DNA of 64,000 bases from Datura wrightii (Eukaryota > Streptophyta > Magnoliopsida > Solanales > Solanaceae): NCBI GenBank assembly GCA_035772735.1, contig JASDFA010000001.1, positions 131,689,001 to 131,753,000 of the forward strand, in the 5' to 3' direction. Shown piece after piece: positions 13,816 through 26,601 of this stretch. The position numbers and the translations under genes were made by a program. How positions within the stretch are numbered: position 1 is the stretch's first letter; every line of letters begins with the position of its first letter. The notes beneath the pieces were generated by a model. The model searched no databases. It saw only the letters and a list, made by a program, of their open reading frames with translations, and had not been told where the DNA came from.

Positions 13816-14972
13816 TGATGTTGGGTATATTTTTATGCCCATTTGCCATGTTTTTACCTATATTTGATCATGTTTTGAGTTCATAATCCTTAATTTATGC
13901 TTAGCTTCATGTATGTGTGTTTTATGCACTAACAAATATTTGAGTTGATTTGAATAGGAAAGTAAGCAAAATGGGCTCAAAATGATGAAATCAATAAAGA
14001 TTTGAGAATCTGACAGGTTTGGTGGTATGGTTGACGCCTCGCACCAAGTCCCAAACTTCATAAAAATAAAATCTCAATCTAGTTCTATGTCTGGCTCCCT
14101 TCACCAGCTCTCAAACTTTAGAGAAAAAATTCTCAGGCTGGTGTTATAGCCGGGGCGGTGCGCCAGGCCTTATCTGGAGCTGAAAATTGCTGAAATTTTG
14201 ACTAAGTCTATGGTGAGATAGGAGGGGCCGCATGCCAGACCCATTCTGGGACAAAAAATAATAACTTTTAAGCCAATTATTGAAGGGAAGAAGTGTTATT
14301 TGAAGGCTCATCTAAAAATATAAGCCTTAGGTCATTTATTACATAGTTTTTTACTTCTTGGAGTTCTTTTGGACTGCTTGAAGCAGTATTTACTCATTTT
14401 GATTTCGTAGTTCATTCATGAAAGCTTGAAGGTAGTTTGAAAGGAAAACATGGTTCTCCAACTACATTTTCTCTTCATTAGTTTGTATTTTCGCATGATG
14501 ATATCTAAGTATTTGTTTTTCTACTTGTCTATGAGTGGCTAAACTCATATTCGAGGGTTGTGGCCATGGTGAATGGTGGATTGTTTGAAAGAGTAATTAA
14601 AATTGGTTTTGATTCTTCAATTATGGTTGTTTATATTTATCTATTTTAATTATTATTTACGAGACTGATCACCTTGTAAGTAATTTGTTGGCTGTCGGTT
14701 GATCTTGGGAAAGGGAATAGAAAGGGTTAAAAATAAAACAGAACGGGAAGTCAAAGACCCTTGAACTTATTGGTGATAGGATATAAGTTGTTGTTGAGGA
14801 TAGGAATATACCCTTCAACCTTGTTTAGTTGAAATACAAGTAAGCATAATTGTTGTTTCATTGTTCTCCTGCGACCAAAGGGATATAAGCATTAGGGTTC
14901 ATGAATTCTTAGATGCTAGGGTTAGTGGCAAGAAATGGGATAGTAACTTGTAACTAACAACTGTAGAAAGAA
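13816..14972 (+). mobile_element. Athila 3' LTR, truncated
   Basis: It begins TGATGTTGGGTATAT and follows the 5' LTR (5,302-7,027) until a point equivalent to about 6,722. There it is cut by the chromovirus LTR starting TGTCATACCCC at 14,973. The remaining 0.3 kb of the LTR is not seen after the inserted element, so later rearrangement removed it. Confidence 0.8.
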
Positions 14973-15283
14973 TGTCATACCCCGTAAAAGTTAATGAATA
15001 GTAGGCGTATGCGAGAATTTGAAGTTGATGAAGAGAGTACAACGCGTGTAAAGAAGCCTCGAAAGTCAAGTCGAGCGAGGCAAGGCCGCACAGGGTCAGC
15101 GCGACGTGCCAGCCAGATGAGCACCAGCCAGTGTGGCGCGCCAGCACGTTGGCGTGATGCTAGGCGTGGCGCGGCACCAAGGTTGCCACGATGGCCTAGT
15201 TAAGTGCACGGGCCTAGTTAAGTCAGTTCAGGTCCTAGTAGGGCACCAGGTGCCAGTCATGCCTCCCAAGGTGGGGTGTGACA
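14973..15283 (+). mobile_element. Chromovirus 5' LTR, short
   Basis: A 311-bp unit from TGTCATACCCC to GGGGTGTGACA, followed four bases later by the tRNA-Met primer site. A block of GC-rich sequence lies at 15,080-15,190. The matching 3' LTR is not found in the window. The unit is short for a chromovirus, so an internal deletion is possible. Confidence 0.7.
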
Positions 15284-15287
15284 AACT

Positions 15288-15299
15288 TGGTATCAGAGC
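15288..15299 (+). promoter_or_regulatory. Primer binding site, initiator tRNA-Met
   Basis: TGGTATCAGAGC exactly matches the complement of the initiator tRNA-Met 3' end and sits four bases after the LTR. Confidence 0.9.
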
Positions 15300-15497
15300 A
15301 GGTCGTATACCTGGGAGTCTGCAAGCCGTGCTAAGTACAGTCTTTTCTATGGATTTGTTGTTCACCACATTCTATAGGTAGGAGGCTGTGAGGGATGATC
15401 GGATGGTTACTCTTTCTTCTTATCTAGTCATGCTATAGAGCCGTACAGTGTAGGGTTGAGTACCTAATCTCACCATATACTTTTTATCTACAGAGAA

Positions 15498-16700
15498 ATG
15501 GCAGACCCGCGACACCCCATGACTGGCAAGAGATTGGATGTTGCAGCAGGAGAGGTCGCTAGCATGGTGCCTTAGCCAGACTCAGCCCGATCTGAGGGCA
15601 ACAGGGAGACTTTATCTCGGTCTCCCCAGCACTTTCCACCACGTCAGGAGCCGTTCGAAGCGAAAAATGTGACGGCACAACCTCCAGCAGTCTCTATACC
15701 AGTACCATCGAATCAGGAGGTTAGGAGTGTTGTTGTTATGCTAGTTCATATGATGGTTGCACAACATTAGCCAGTGGCGCCCATGGTCGAAGAATCCTCA
15801 GGGGGACCTAGTAGTTCGAGGATCCGGGAGTTTCTCACACTGAGACTCCTGCAGTTCACCTGGACTGATCGGGTGGAGGACCCTCAGGATTTCTTGGATC
15901 AAATACAGCGGATTTTCAGGGTGATGCATGCCACACCTGAAGAGTCGATTGAGTTAGCGGTATTCCTGCTACGGGACATCATAGTATTGTGGTACGAGAG
16001 TTGGGAGAGGTCCCTAGGGAGAGTTGTTTCCCCTCCGACTTGGCCCAGTTTTTTAGAGGCTTTTCTGGATCACTACCTGCCACGGGAAATTCAAAAGGCC
16101 CGGGTTGATCAATTTCTACATCTAGAGTAGGGGTCGGAGTGTTTCCAGGAGTACGCTATGAGGTTCGACTCCTTGTCCCGATATGCACCAGCTTTTGTAG
16201 ATACCATGCCGGCTAGGGTGCACCGATTTTTTATGGGGATGAATCCAAAATATGTGGAGACTTGTATTAAGGGCACTCTATGAGAGGACATGGATATTCC
16301 TGCATTCAAGCTTTTGCTCAGAATATTGAAGGGATTAGTCAACGACAATAGGAGATAAGAAGGCAAATCAAGAGCAGCGTCATCGGGACCAGACCTAGTA
16401 ACTTGCAGGCGGAATCCCAGGGTGGACCCAGGCCACGACTCTTAGATAGACCACCCAGACCCCCACCCTCACAACAACAGTAGGGGTGTGGATCTGGTCG
16501 TCGAGGGCAGTTAGGGCCTGGCGAGAGTTCACGATCAGTGGATTCACAGCAACAGAGAAGAGCCGAGCATAGTAGATTCACCATGCCACTTTGCCCTGTT
16601 TACAGTTGACGTCATTCTAGGGCATGCAGGTATGGTTCCACAACATGTTATACCTATGGACAGGAGGGTCATTGGATGAGAGATTGTCTAGCCAGGGGTC
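15498..16700 (+). pseudogene. gag: Chromovirus gag
   Basis: The ATG at 15,498 starts MADPRHP and shares its frame with the long open stretch at 15,774-16,130, which has DPQDFLDQIQRIFRVMHAT and the gag core VDQFLHLE. A stop follows, then the frame resumes with YAMRFDSLSRYAPAFVD and ARVHRFFMG. A zinc knuckle is read at about 16,646-16,690 as CYTYGQEGHWMRDC, in which the second Cys is Tyr. Stops and frame changes make it inactive. Gag would form the cytoplasmic particle. Confidence 0.8.
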
Positions 16701-16859
16701 AGAGTGATCGGGACCGACAAGATAGATCTTCAGCAGGTTCACTTGCCCCAGCATCTCCAGCAGCGCGTAGGCCCTCAGCTCCAGCCGGCAGAGGCCGAGC
16801 CAGACCAGGGGCATCTAGCTCATGTGTTGGTCCAGATCGAACTTATGCTTTACCAGGAC

Positions 16860-17190
16860 GACATGAGTTAGAGTCAGCACCGAATGTGGTGACAGGTATG
16901 CTGGACATTTGCTCTTATTCTGTTTACGTACTGATAGATCCAGGATCCACCCTATCTTATGTTACACTATTAGTGGCTCGGAAGTTCGATATCACGCTGG
17001 AATTACTTCGGAGACCTTTTTCATTGTCTACACCCATCGGTGATTCCATCATAGCTAAGAGGGTCTACTGAGGGTGCACAGTAAAAGTTGCTGGTCGTCA
17101 GACTTTAGCAGATTTGACCGAACTAGAAATGATTGATTTTGATGCAATTATGAGTATGGATTGGTTGGCGCCATCCTACGCCAATGTTTA
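16860..17190 (+). pseudogene. Chromovirus aspartic protease remnant
   Basis: The reading VYVLIDPGSTLSYVTLLVA contains the catalytic aspartate in the DPGST form often seen in this chromovirus group. It continues with FSLSTPIGDSIIAKRVY, a stop, and then LTELEMIDFDAIMSMDWL. The product would cut the Gag-Pol polyprotein. The order gag, protease, RT is preserved. Confidence 0.75.
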
Positions 17191-17289
17191 ATGTTGGACC
17201 AATATTTTTCGATTCCACTTCCTAGGTGAGGTTGAACGAGAGTGGAAAGGTAGTGCAGCCACGCCAAAAGGTAGGTTATTTCCTATCTT

Positions 17290-18108
17290 CGGGCTGGAAA
17301 ATTGATAGAGAAAGGATGTATTTATCATATTGCCAGGGTTCAGGATGTCCAAGTAGAATCTCTGACTCCCCAATCCATTCTAGTTGTCAATGAATTTTTA
17401 GATGTCTTTCCAGATAAACTTCTTGGTATTCCCCCAGAACGGGAGATCAATTTTGCAATTGATTTATTACCAGGTACTCAGCCTATATCTATTCCTTTGT
17501 ACCAAATGGCTCCTGCTGAGCTTAGAGAATTAAAGGAACAGTTGAAAGATCTATTAGATAAGGGCTTCATCAGGCCGAGTACTTCACCATGGGGAGCACC
17601 GGTTCTGTTTGTGAGAAAGAAGGATGGTTCCCTCCGCATGTGTATAGATTACCGGTAGCTGAATAAAGTCACTATCAAGAATAAGTACCCACTTCCCAGA
17701 ATAAATGAATTGTTTGACAAGTTACAGGGGCAAAGTATTTCTTAAAATTTGACTCAAGATCTGGGTATCATCAAGTTCGGGTTCGAGAGAAAGATATTCC
17801 AAAGAACGCTTTTAGAACCAGGTATGGCCAATTCAAAATTTTCATCATGTCCTTTGGGATGACGAATGTTCCAACAGTGTTCATGGACTTGATGAACAGC
17901 ATCTTCAGGCCGTATCTAGACCTGTTTGTGATAGTATTTATTGATTATATTCTAGTATATTCTCGCTTAAATGTAGATCACCGGGATCACCTACGAATAG
18001 TGCTCCAAACTCTCAACAATCGCCAGTTGTATGTGAAGTTTTCTAATTGTGAATTTTGGCTGAATTCAGTGGCCTTTTTGGGTACGTAGTTTCCTGGGGT
18101 TAGCAGGG
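17290..18108 (+). pseudogene. pol: Chromovirus reverse transcriptase, truncated
   Basis: The N-terminal linker has [19 protein letters not shown]. The fingers have [21 protein letters not shown] and RMCIDYR, followed by a stop. The palm follows in other frames: [13 protein letters not shown], then [17 protein letters not shown]. The catalytic motif is FIDYILVYS; the second aspartate of FIDD is Tyr, so the enzyme would be dead. After AFLG the sequence jumps directly to FLGLAGYQ, a block that normally lies about 80-90 residues downstream, so an internal deletion joined two FLG sites. RNase H and integrase are absent. Confidence 0.85.
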
Positions 18109-18109
18109 T

Positions 18110-18851
18110 ATCAAATTTTAGTTTGTTCTGTAGATAGTTATGACGCTTCTGGATAAGAATCTCTGGCGAGTCTTAGAACCTAATTTAAGAATCTGGTCTG
18201 ATAAGACCCTTAGGGTGCTTTTACATATGTATCCCTGACTAGTCTTGGGCCCCAATTTTGAGTTATCAGCTTAGTATTCAGTCTAGGACTATCTAGTAGG
18301 AGTAGGTCTTAGCACCGAACAGACCGGTGTTCCAGTGCACCCAAGTTCCCAAAACTACATTGCCACCATAGTTTATAGTATTTATTGGCCTGATTCGCTC
18401 CAGACTCTTGTGATCACCGAGTTCATGCCTTTATACCCTGGCAAAGTATATTGGGTCCTACCGATAGGGTGTATACATCGGACTCCACATCTAGCTTACA
18501 TAGTATATGTCGGTTATATACTCTCCTATTAGTCAGTTCAGTCTAGTTCAGTTCAATTCACATCAGTATTCCAGATTTGTAAGATGCTTTGACAATCAGA
18601 CAGGGTCTTTCAGACCATCTCAATTATTTCAATAGTTTAGTTCAACAGCTTTAGTTGGTCATTGCATGTCATTTCAGTTTAGCATTTTTATTCCATTGTG
18701 TAATTTTTCTTTCACATACTAAGTATATTAAAAGTACTACAAATTTATATGCTACTCAGGCCGCCAGTGTATGATAGTTTAGGGTTGACTTAGGGTTACT
18801 TGTGACTCCAAGTGATGTGTTCCATCCAGGGTGGAAACTCAGGGCGTGACA
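18110..18851 (+). mobile_element. Ty3/gypsy LTR 3' part
   Basis: No coding content. The segment ends in GGAAACTCAGGGCGTGACA, a typical 3' terminus of these LTRs, and contains short TCAGT-rich repeats at 18,530-18,560. It does not match the LTR at 14,973, so it comes from another element, joined to the RT fragment by deletion. Confidence 0.55.
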
Positions 18852-20882
18852 TTAAGTTCAAAATTAAAAGACATAGGAAAAGAGATACAATCCCAAAATT
18901 ATCATTCCCGGATCATGAAGCCTCACCAAAACTAGAATGGTTCTGGACTGAAATGGGAGCGAGCTAATGCCGGGACTGAGACTAGTCACTCAAACCTTTA
19001 TCATGAGATGATATAGTATATAGTATGTGGTCAGTACTTTTAATTTACTGAGTATATAGAGAAAGTAAAACACGCTAGTAAAATGATAGTCTGAAATCAA
19101 AATATAAAACAAGATAGAACATGAGAGTAAGGACAACATGCTAAAAAGCCATATTCCTAAAGTAATCTAAATCATTAGATATTCATCATAAACTGAACAT
19201 AATGACCTACGGTTTAGAAATAGAAAATATATAGAGGACCATACTTGAAATCTTAAGTGAAAACTTATAAACTGATGAATGGGTCAAATATGATATATAA
19301 CATTGCATCATAAGTTGTGAACATCAATATCTTAAAATTTGAGGAACAACGGGAGGCTTCATCATAGCTGAAACCTTCATGATAGAGCTTGCATGATACC
19401 CCAACTATCTCACTCAAGTGGGTATTCGTCCTATGCCTTATCAGGAGTGATATCATTGGTGCCCTCGGGCAGGTAAAAACTCTCTTGAGAGGCCCAAAAT
19501 ATGAATATATACCTACGGTGGAAAGTAGTTATGAGATCTGGGTACTCAAAATTCTTAGCCTACAAGGTGCTAGACACTACTCCCAAAAACATGCATATCG
19601 CTCATAATCATCTTCTCAACACACCGCTTAAATCTATTTCTTGGGAGTCTTGACTCCAAAACATCTCTTTAAAACTTATCTTGTAAGTCTTGGCTAAAAA
19701 TCATGGTGAAACATACTTGACCTTTACATGGGCTTGCCCAAATCAAGAAATCATGCACACTTTGGGTAAAATTATCATAACTTGATAATCACAAATTCAT
19801 GATAGAATCTAGTTGAAAGAAAAAAAATATGGATTGAGTCATAAGTGGAATAATAAGAGAATCATAGAGTTTCATTATATTTGAATCTAACCCTAGAAGT
19901 TCATGAAATCATGCTTGAAACTTTAAATTCATATATTCATGAGAGAATTGATAAGGGACATATAATTATAATCATAGAGACATAAATAGAATCTAAAGGG
20001 TACATATTTCATGGAGGAACATGAAGGAATTTACCCATAATGAACTTATCACCAATTATTTGAAAATTAGGGCATGGGTGGTAGGTATCATGAATTTAAT
20101 TTGAAAGAGGAATGAAGGTGGAAGAAATCCCTCACTAAAATCCCTACATACCTAAGTTAATTGATCCCCTGACTTGGCTTTAAAACCCAGGAGAAATTGA
20201 GATGAAGGGGATGATGAACCCTAGGTTAACTTGAGAAAGGACCTTCAACTTACGATTTTTTAAAAGAATGATGAGTTAGTCTAGATTAAACCCCTTAATA
20301 CACCCTTTAATAAATCCTAGGAGATGTCACTTAGGGGTTAAAATCTTTGGAAGTTATGAAATACCCCTAAAGATCACACTTAAAAATTTTTCTTTCTAGT
20401 TTTCACGACTCATACCAGGAATCATTGGTTGTCACCATGACTCATGGTGATAGTCGTTACATGCTAGCCTGATTTTTCCACTTCTCTGATCCTCATATAA
20501 TGATCACTCATTATGACTGATCCTTGGCTACCACGAGTCATCCTGTGACTCATGGTCAGCGGAAAACCCTTGCATTTCCTCTATTTTTCTATCCTACAAC
20601 TCCAAACTACGACCTATTACAAGGTCTCATGAGTTGTTACTTGACTTGTTACTTCAGAGCCTTCTTCTGCAAATTCTTATTAGGTACCATCCTACCAGGA
20701 CTCAAGATATGGACTCATGGTCTAGGGAATAAAAAATTCAAAAGCTTACCACGACTCATCCAATGACCCGTAACATGAAACCACGACTCATACAATGAGT
20801 CATTCTAAGGAAAATTAAAGAATTTTCTACTAATTGTACTACTAGTTTAGGGCTTGATCTTAGGGAATTTTATGGTGTTACA
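18852..20882 (-). mobile_element. Chromovirus-related LTR, minus orientation
   Basis: This is a more diverged relative of the LTR at 33,421. It shares the order of blocks, such as GTGGTCAGTACTTTT at about 19,026, a block at about 19,340-19,400 and the U3 region at 20,400-20,800 rich in CACGACTCAT and CATGACTCATGG. The high end reads GGTGTTACA at about 20,882. No polypurine tract follows it, so the element beyond is lost. Confidence 0.65.
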
Positions 20883-21132
20883 GAGGTATACCATGTGCCC
20901 ATGTTCACTTGATATATTTTCATAATAACTTGTCGATCATAGCCTCACTAAGGGGAAATACATTCTTTCATATGTCATCTATTGTATTGGCTACCTAGTA
21001 CGGTGGGAAAGGGTTGGATTACCTTTACTTGTCATGTCATTGTGCAAACTCCACCAAATATAGTGGACCTTCTTTGTTAAGCCCAAAGGTAGCTAATCCC
21101 CATATACCACAAAGAGGCCACGAGATGATTTC
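20883..21132. other. Unassigned spacer between LTR and LINE
   Basis: About 250 bp between an LTR end and the poly(A) end of the LINE. I see no coding frame or repeat match within the window. It may be old target DNA or 3' LINE flank. Confidence 0.4.
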
Positions 21133-24100
21133 TTTTTTTTTTTTGGTAAATAAGTAGTGTATTTATACCAAAGTAAGAATTAGAGCACAAAACAAGGGCT
21201 ATCTCCCCATTTCTCATAAAAAAACAACCTTTGCTACTCTAGTCTAGGCAGACTTAAAGTGATTTACAGTCTAAGTAACTTTTAATAAACTATTATAAGA
21301 CAACAGTAATAGAACATACTGCTATAAACTACAATTCACAACTTAAGGGATTTGTTGATGTTGTTGAGAAGAGTCCTTTATTTAGGCAACTTGTTTCCTC
21401 TGAAGTGTATGTGAATGGAGAAATCCCTGAATATAGCTCCTCTTCTTCCAGATCAAGGAAACTACCATGACAAATACACTACTTACTATAGCTCCTATTT
21501 AAGATTTACTCTTTGCTAGCATGCCAGCCCATTAAAGTTCTGTCCTCCAGTTTCCTTGGTCCTCTGAACACCAAGCCAAATAAACAATCTCCTCTATAAT
21601 TCCACGATAATAGGGCATATGAAGAATAAGTGATCTAGCGTGTTGATGCATTCCCAAAAAAAACACATTTTACTGGAACAGCAACACCAAACTTCTACAG
21701 CCTATCCACAATGGCTAATATCCTCCAAGGAATGAGCCAAATAATAAACTTCTGCCTAGGGTGAATGTAATGTTGCAGCATTAAGCTCTTCCAAGGAACC
21801 CTTTGAGACTGTGGTAGTAGTAACAGGTACATTTTCCTAATAGAGGACCTACCATTCCTCACAATTGTGTTGATTCATGCAAGCAGATCCCCCTATACTG
21901 CTAGTGAGTATACTATATATTTTCTGGCATCCACCATCTTTCTTTTCACCCATGTTGCATTTTCCATAAAGGGACATGATTCTATAGTTTGCTCCTTTAA
22001 ATAATATGTATGTATCCCCTTGATCTAAAGACTATCTTGTTTCTTTGTGATCTTCCATAGTTGTTTGAGAATAACTGCATGACTCCAGTGGCTCAAGTTA
22101 ACTATGTTTTGCCTCCAATTGCCTTAGGTTGACACATTTTCTCCTAGTTGACTAAGTTTTCATGGAAGTAATAGTTGCCCCTGTCCGCAGGAAGGTCCTG
22201 CAGACATCATCTATTAGTTTCAAGATCCCTTATTGCAAAAGGAAAATCTTACCCTAATAAGTTTTGCATACTAAACACCACAACCTTAATCAGTTGAATT
22301 CTTCTAGCATAAGATAATAATCTGGTAGACTAGCATCTAATCCTCTATGAGATCCTCTCCACTAAGTCATCCACTGGTCGGCAATAAGCTTATTTTTATA
22401 AAAAGGGAACCCTAAGTAATTAAAGGGTAAATCACCCTCAAGGTATCCTATGGTGTCCATAAGGATCTATTTCAGAACATTTGTCACCCCTGTCACATAG
22501 ATGGAATTTTTTTCTACATTGGCTTGGAGTCCAGATGCAAGTGAAAACTTCTGAAAAGCTTGTCGTACCCACTTGATTGAATTGATATCAGCCTTGAAAA
22601 ATAGGAGAAGGTTATCAGCATAGTATATATGAATAAGGCCAAGCTTCTTGCATGTTGGATGAAACTGGAATTCAATATTCAACCATAGCAAAGCTATTTC
22701 TCTCTCAAGATACTCCATGGAAACAACAAAAAGGTAAGGGGACATGGGATCCCCTTGTTTAATTCACCTTCTCCCTTCAAAAGGTGTAGTTAAGCCTCTA
22801 TTTAAAAGCAATGAGTAAGACACAGTAGAGATACATTCCATGATCCATTAAATGAATTTATAAGGAAACCCCAACTCAGTGAGAGCACTTATCAAGAAAC
22901 TCCATTCAATGGAGTCATAGGCTTTCCTCAAGTCAACCTTCATCACACACCTAGGAGATAAACCTTTTCTAGTATGCCACTTCATCAATTCATGGTTGAA
23001 TAAAATATTTTCAATAATACTTCTTCCTTTTATGAAGGCAGACTATGAAGGACTAACAATAGATCTTATGACCCTTTTAATTCTATAGGTCAAATCTTGG
23101 TAACAATTTTATAAATAGTGGTGTAGCAAGTAATCAGTCTATAGTCCTTCACATAAGTAGAATTAGACACTTTGGGGATAAATGCAATAGCAGTGCAGTT
23201 GGTAGCTTTTAATAGACTACTAGTATGGAAAAAATCCTTTATAGAAGCTAACACATCCTTCTTAATCAATGACAAAGTTTGTGTGAAGAATTCCATTGGA
23301 AACCCATCAACCCCAGGTGATTTGTCGACATACTTCTGATTGCTATCTGCATTTCTTCATCAGTGACTTGTGTGATAAAATCACATTTCTACTATAAGAT
23401 AGACATTTACCCTTTTGTATGATCTCAGCATTGGTTTATGGGAGACTAGATGTAATAGTACCAATCAGATGGGAGAAAAAAGAAATAAGCTCTTCTTTCT
23501 CCTGCACCATATTACCACTTGAGTCATATATAGAAGTAACAGTATTCTTATAGGTCATCATCTTCAACTGAGCATGGAAATATTTGGTATTGTCATCTCT
23601 ACATTTTATCCAGGTGACCTTGGAATTTTTCGTAGCTACTTGCTCTTCTGCTACACTTCATTTCTATATCTCTACCACCAAGTTATATCCTTGTTCAATA
23701 AGTTGAGGGCATAGGGGATTCGTAGTAAGTTAACTTTCGGTAATCTCTTGATACTGATTTGCTTGCTGTAGTTTTTATCCATAAGAGGCAAAAAAAATAT
23801 TTAGATCCTTAATTCTTGCTTTCACAGACTTCAACCTTTTCCATGATTGATACACTCATGTGCCATAAACCTATTGCCTCCATATCCTCTCTACAATGCT
23901 TCTAAAATTCTGGATGTTGCAGCATTGTGCTATATAGCTTGAAAGGCATTGGATTTGTAAGAGTTGGTTGACAATGTTGAATAGTGATAGGGAGTGATCT
24001 GATACCACAACATTATGATAATCTACATCCACATGGCCATATTTAGACATCCATTTGACATTGCCAAGTGCCCAGTCAATCTTAGAGAAGACTGTATTTC

Positions 24101-24165
24101 CAACTTGTTGTTTATTACAAAAGGTTTAATGACGTTGACGTCATTCAATCCACTTCCAATATCGA
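21133..24165 (-). mobile_element. LINE non-LTR retrotransposon, 5' truncated
   Basis: A minus-strand LINE. Its 3' end has a 12-base run of T on the plus strand (21,133-21,144), which is the poly(A) tail. Going 5' on its own strand come a zf-RVT domain, reverse transcriptase and the end of an APE-type endonuclease. The 5' boundary near 24,165 is approximate; ORF1 and most of the endonuclease are missing, as usual for LINE insertions cut short during reverse transcription. Confidence 0.8.
21560..24110 (-). pseudogene. LINE ORF2: endonuclease end, reverse transcriptase, zf-RVT
   Basis: On the minus strand, about 24,110-23,970 encodes KIDWALGN, WMSKYGHVDVDY and SDHSP, the end of the APE endonuclease; the last motif holds its catalytic aspartate and histidine. 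At 23,296-23,090 the RT start reads TNCTAIAFIPKVSNST and VKDYRLITC. At 22,770-22,467 come KQGDPMSPYLFVVSMEYL and the catalytic motif YADNLLLF, in which the second aspartate is Asn. At about 21,800-21,600 the zf-RVT domain is visible as KFGVAVPVKCVF. Many stops and frame changes interrupt it. Confidence 0.8.
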
Positions 24166-25028
24166 GTAGTGTAAATGATCGCAACAAATATAGAACCCAA
24201 AAAGAAGTTGGGTTCAAATCCCATAGAGACTACTCAAAGCCCAGACTATCTAGTATGAATTAGTAAAGTATTAAAACATTAGAGTCTAGTCGAATTGAGA
24301 GAAGTAACATTTAACTATAGCGAGAGACTAAAATATGCTAGGTCTATAATAAATTAGAGATAATTCTATGGAAGTGACCGCAATTATGGGTCGACCTCCC
24401 TAAATCACCCAATTTGGAAGAACTGAGAATGGGCTAGGGCTGAACATACATGAAATTTACTTAGGCAACCCATGGATATCTTTCAATAGTGCCATAGGTG
24501 TCAAGCTACTTCAATTTTGTCAAATTGAAGAGAACTCCCTTCAACCCAATTGCTAGATGCCAATTGGAATTCAACCTATGTCTAGGTGAACCTATTAAAT
24601 AAGGGATAGAACCTTGAGTTATTATTGATTGATGCTAACCCAACCTAAATTAGCTCCTTCAAGCATCATAAAGGTAATTGGGATGGATTGAATTACTCTC
24701 ATCATTAATTACACATTATAAAGTAAAAAAAATCAATCAAATATTCGTAAGCCCAAACTCAATTTTAACAAATTGGGATCATTAGAGTTCACAACCCTAG
24801 ATCTGGGTTTAGATTCTCATTAAAAGAAGAAGAAGAGAAGTAAATTAATTAGACATACTTTCTAATAGAAATTAACATCTTCAATAGATGAATTGAAATC
24901 TCCAAGTTACAAGCTATGATCTAGAATCTATTGTGAGAACTAGGGATAACAAGCTAATTCTACTATCTACTCAAACTGAAAACTAAAAAAAAATCCCAAA
25001 AAATTAAAACAAAAATCTATTTATAATA
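24166..25028 (-). mobile_element. Possible diverged Athila-type LTR fragment
   Basis: The start resembles the low end of the Athila LTR in minus orientation: GTTGGGTTCAAATCCCATAG at about 24,208 corresponds in place to CGGATGTTGAACCCACAG at 51,914. The rest is AT-rich with no coding frame and no close partner in the window. Confidence 0.4.
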
Positions 25029-26601
25029 TGTCCCAGAAAGACCAAGTAGTAAATTGACTCTTGAAAAGCCGGATGTTGAACCCACAGAGGCTGGAATATT
25101 TCAGCGAATATTAAAGTCAAGTATTAAATTAAATTTCATAAGTGGTGGTTTTAGAGATTTTATTGTTAAAACTAAATCAAAGTGCGATCACAAACAATTT
25201 GGAAAACGGTATTAAGAAGCATCAAGAGTCAAGACCTAACAATCATGTACAGCTAAATTTCATAGTGGTTCAAGTGTATGAGAATTAATTTGTTGTCTCA
25301 CAGAGTTAATATGCAATTTTCATAGTCTTTTGAGCCTTTGAACACAACAAAATAGTCTCATAACTGCATCGTTTATCGGGAATGTAACGTCTAAATTCTT
25401 GAGCAATTTACTATTTGGATGTGGTTCATGGGGGTTTTGCCCTTAGTTATGGACTTTCATACCTCTAACCATTTATCCTAGAATTAACTTCACAACTGCG
25501 TCTGTGAGTGGTGATGTGACAATTTAATCCTAAGAGTCTAGCTATATTCCCATTTAATTAACAAAGTAAGGCGAATTAGGTATAATGTAATCCTAACTGT
25601 GAATCAAATCTTGAATACAAGAACATGCTCCCTACATTTTTAGTTCTAACCTAGGGTTACTCTTTCGAGCTTTTGCCTAAGCTTAACAAGTTCATTTCTC
25701 TGGTGATCAAGTATTAAAATAATAATTTACAAGAACGCAAGACAAAACACAAAACAAAGCTAGAACCAAAGATTAAATTAAGGTAAAACAATCATGTCAT
25801 GTGGCCTCAATTTTAGAAGAAGGTTTTTAGCCACTCATGTTCATATAAGCATTCAAAAACATGTCTGAATTCAAATACTTAAAAGAATGCAAAAGAACAA
25901 GTAAAGAAAAACCAACCCTAGGTGAGTTTACTTTCAAGAAAATAGTACGTGATAATGAAATTAGGAGCTAAGTGTTGAATTTATAATAAATGAAAAACAA
26001 GCAAAATTTTGTCGAGCATGAACTGCCTCCGTGTCACGCTGCCCATTGCAGCAGATTTCCTCCGTGACATGAAGGTATCGCGGATGGCTACTGGATTGTG
26101 GAATTAGCATTGGCATGGTCCGGGCTCCATCGGGCATGACACGGATGCCATCGCATGGGCTGGCTGGCGTGGCACGGAGGGCATCACGCAGGAGTCCTCG
26201 CATGGTACAGGCCTGTTGTGCAGCTTCACTGGATGGCACTACCTCTCGCTTGTAGTCGTTGGGTGTGGCACGATGCCTAGAGTGCCTACCTCTTGTTATG
26301 GCACGACCTCAACGTGCAGCATGTGTTGCGTGGCACGCTGCCCTGTCCAGCAAATCTGCATATCATGACATCTTCAAGCGACTCCTTGGTTCGTCCCTCT
26401 GAGCTTCTTTGTTCCTTGTGATCATTCATTTTTAACCCCTCCTACCATATTTTACCTACAAAAAAAATGGGCTAATCACATTGTTTAGTGTACGCACATA
26501 AGTCTACCAAATCACAAGAGAATGTAATCAATTTAATTGACAAACATGACTTAAACTTAGTTATAGACAGGCACTTGGGCATGTAAATATGCCCAAGATC
26601 A
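25029..26601 (-). mobile_element. Athila 3' LTR
   Basis: About 1.57 kb, matching 51,856-53,467 along its length. The high end GGGCATGTAAATATGCCCAA is followed by GATCA at 26,601; the 5' LTR ends the same way. The low end is shortened by roughly 20-35 bases compared with the partner, so its boundary is approximate. A GC-rich block of TGGCACG-like repeats lies at 26,020-26,340. Confidence 0.8.

Noticed and set aside
18335..18532. Possible small host gene of 65 codons
   Set aside because: No homology I recognise, and the location is within an LTR fragment.
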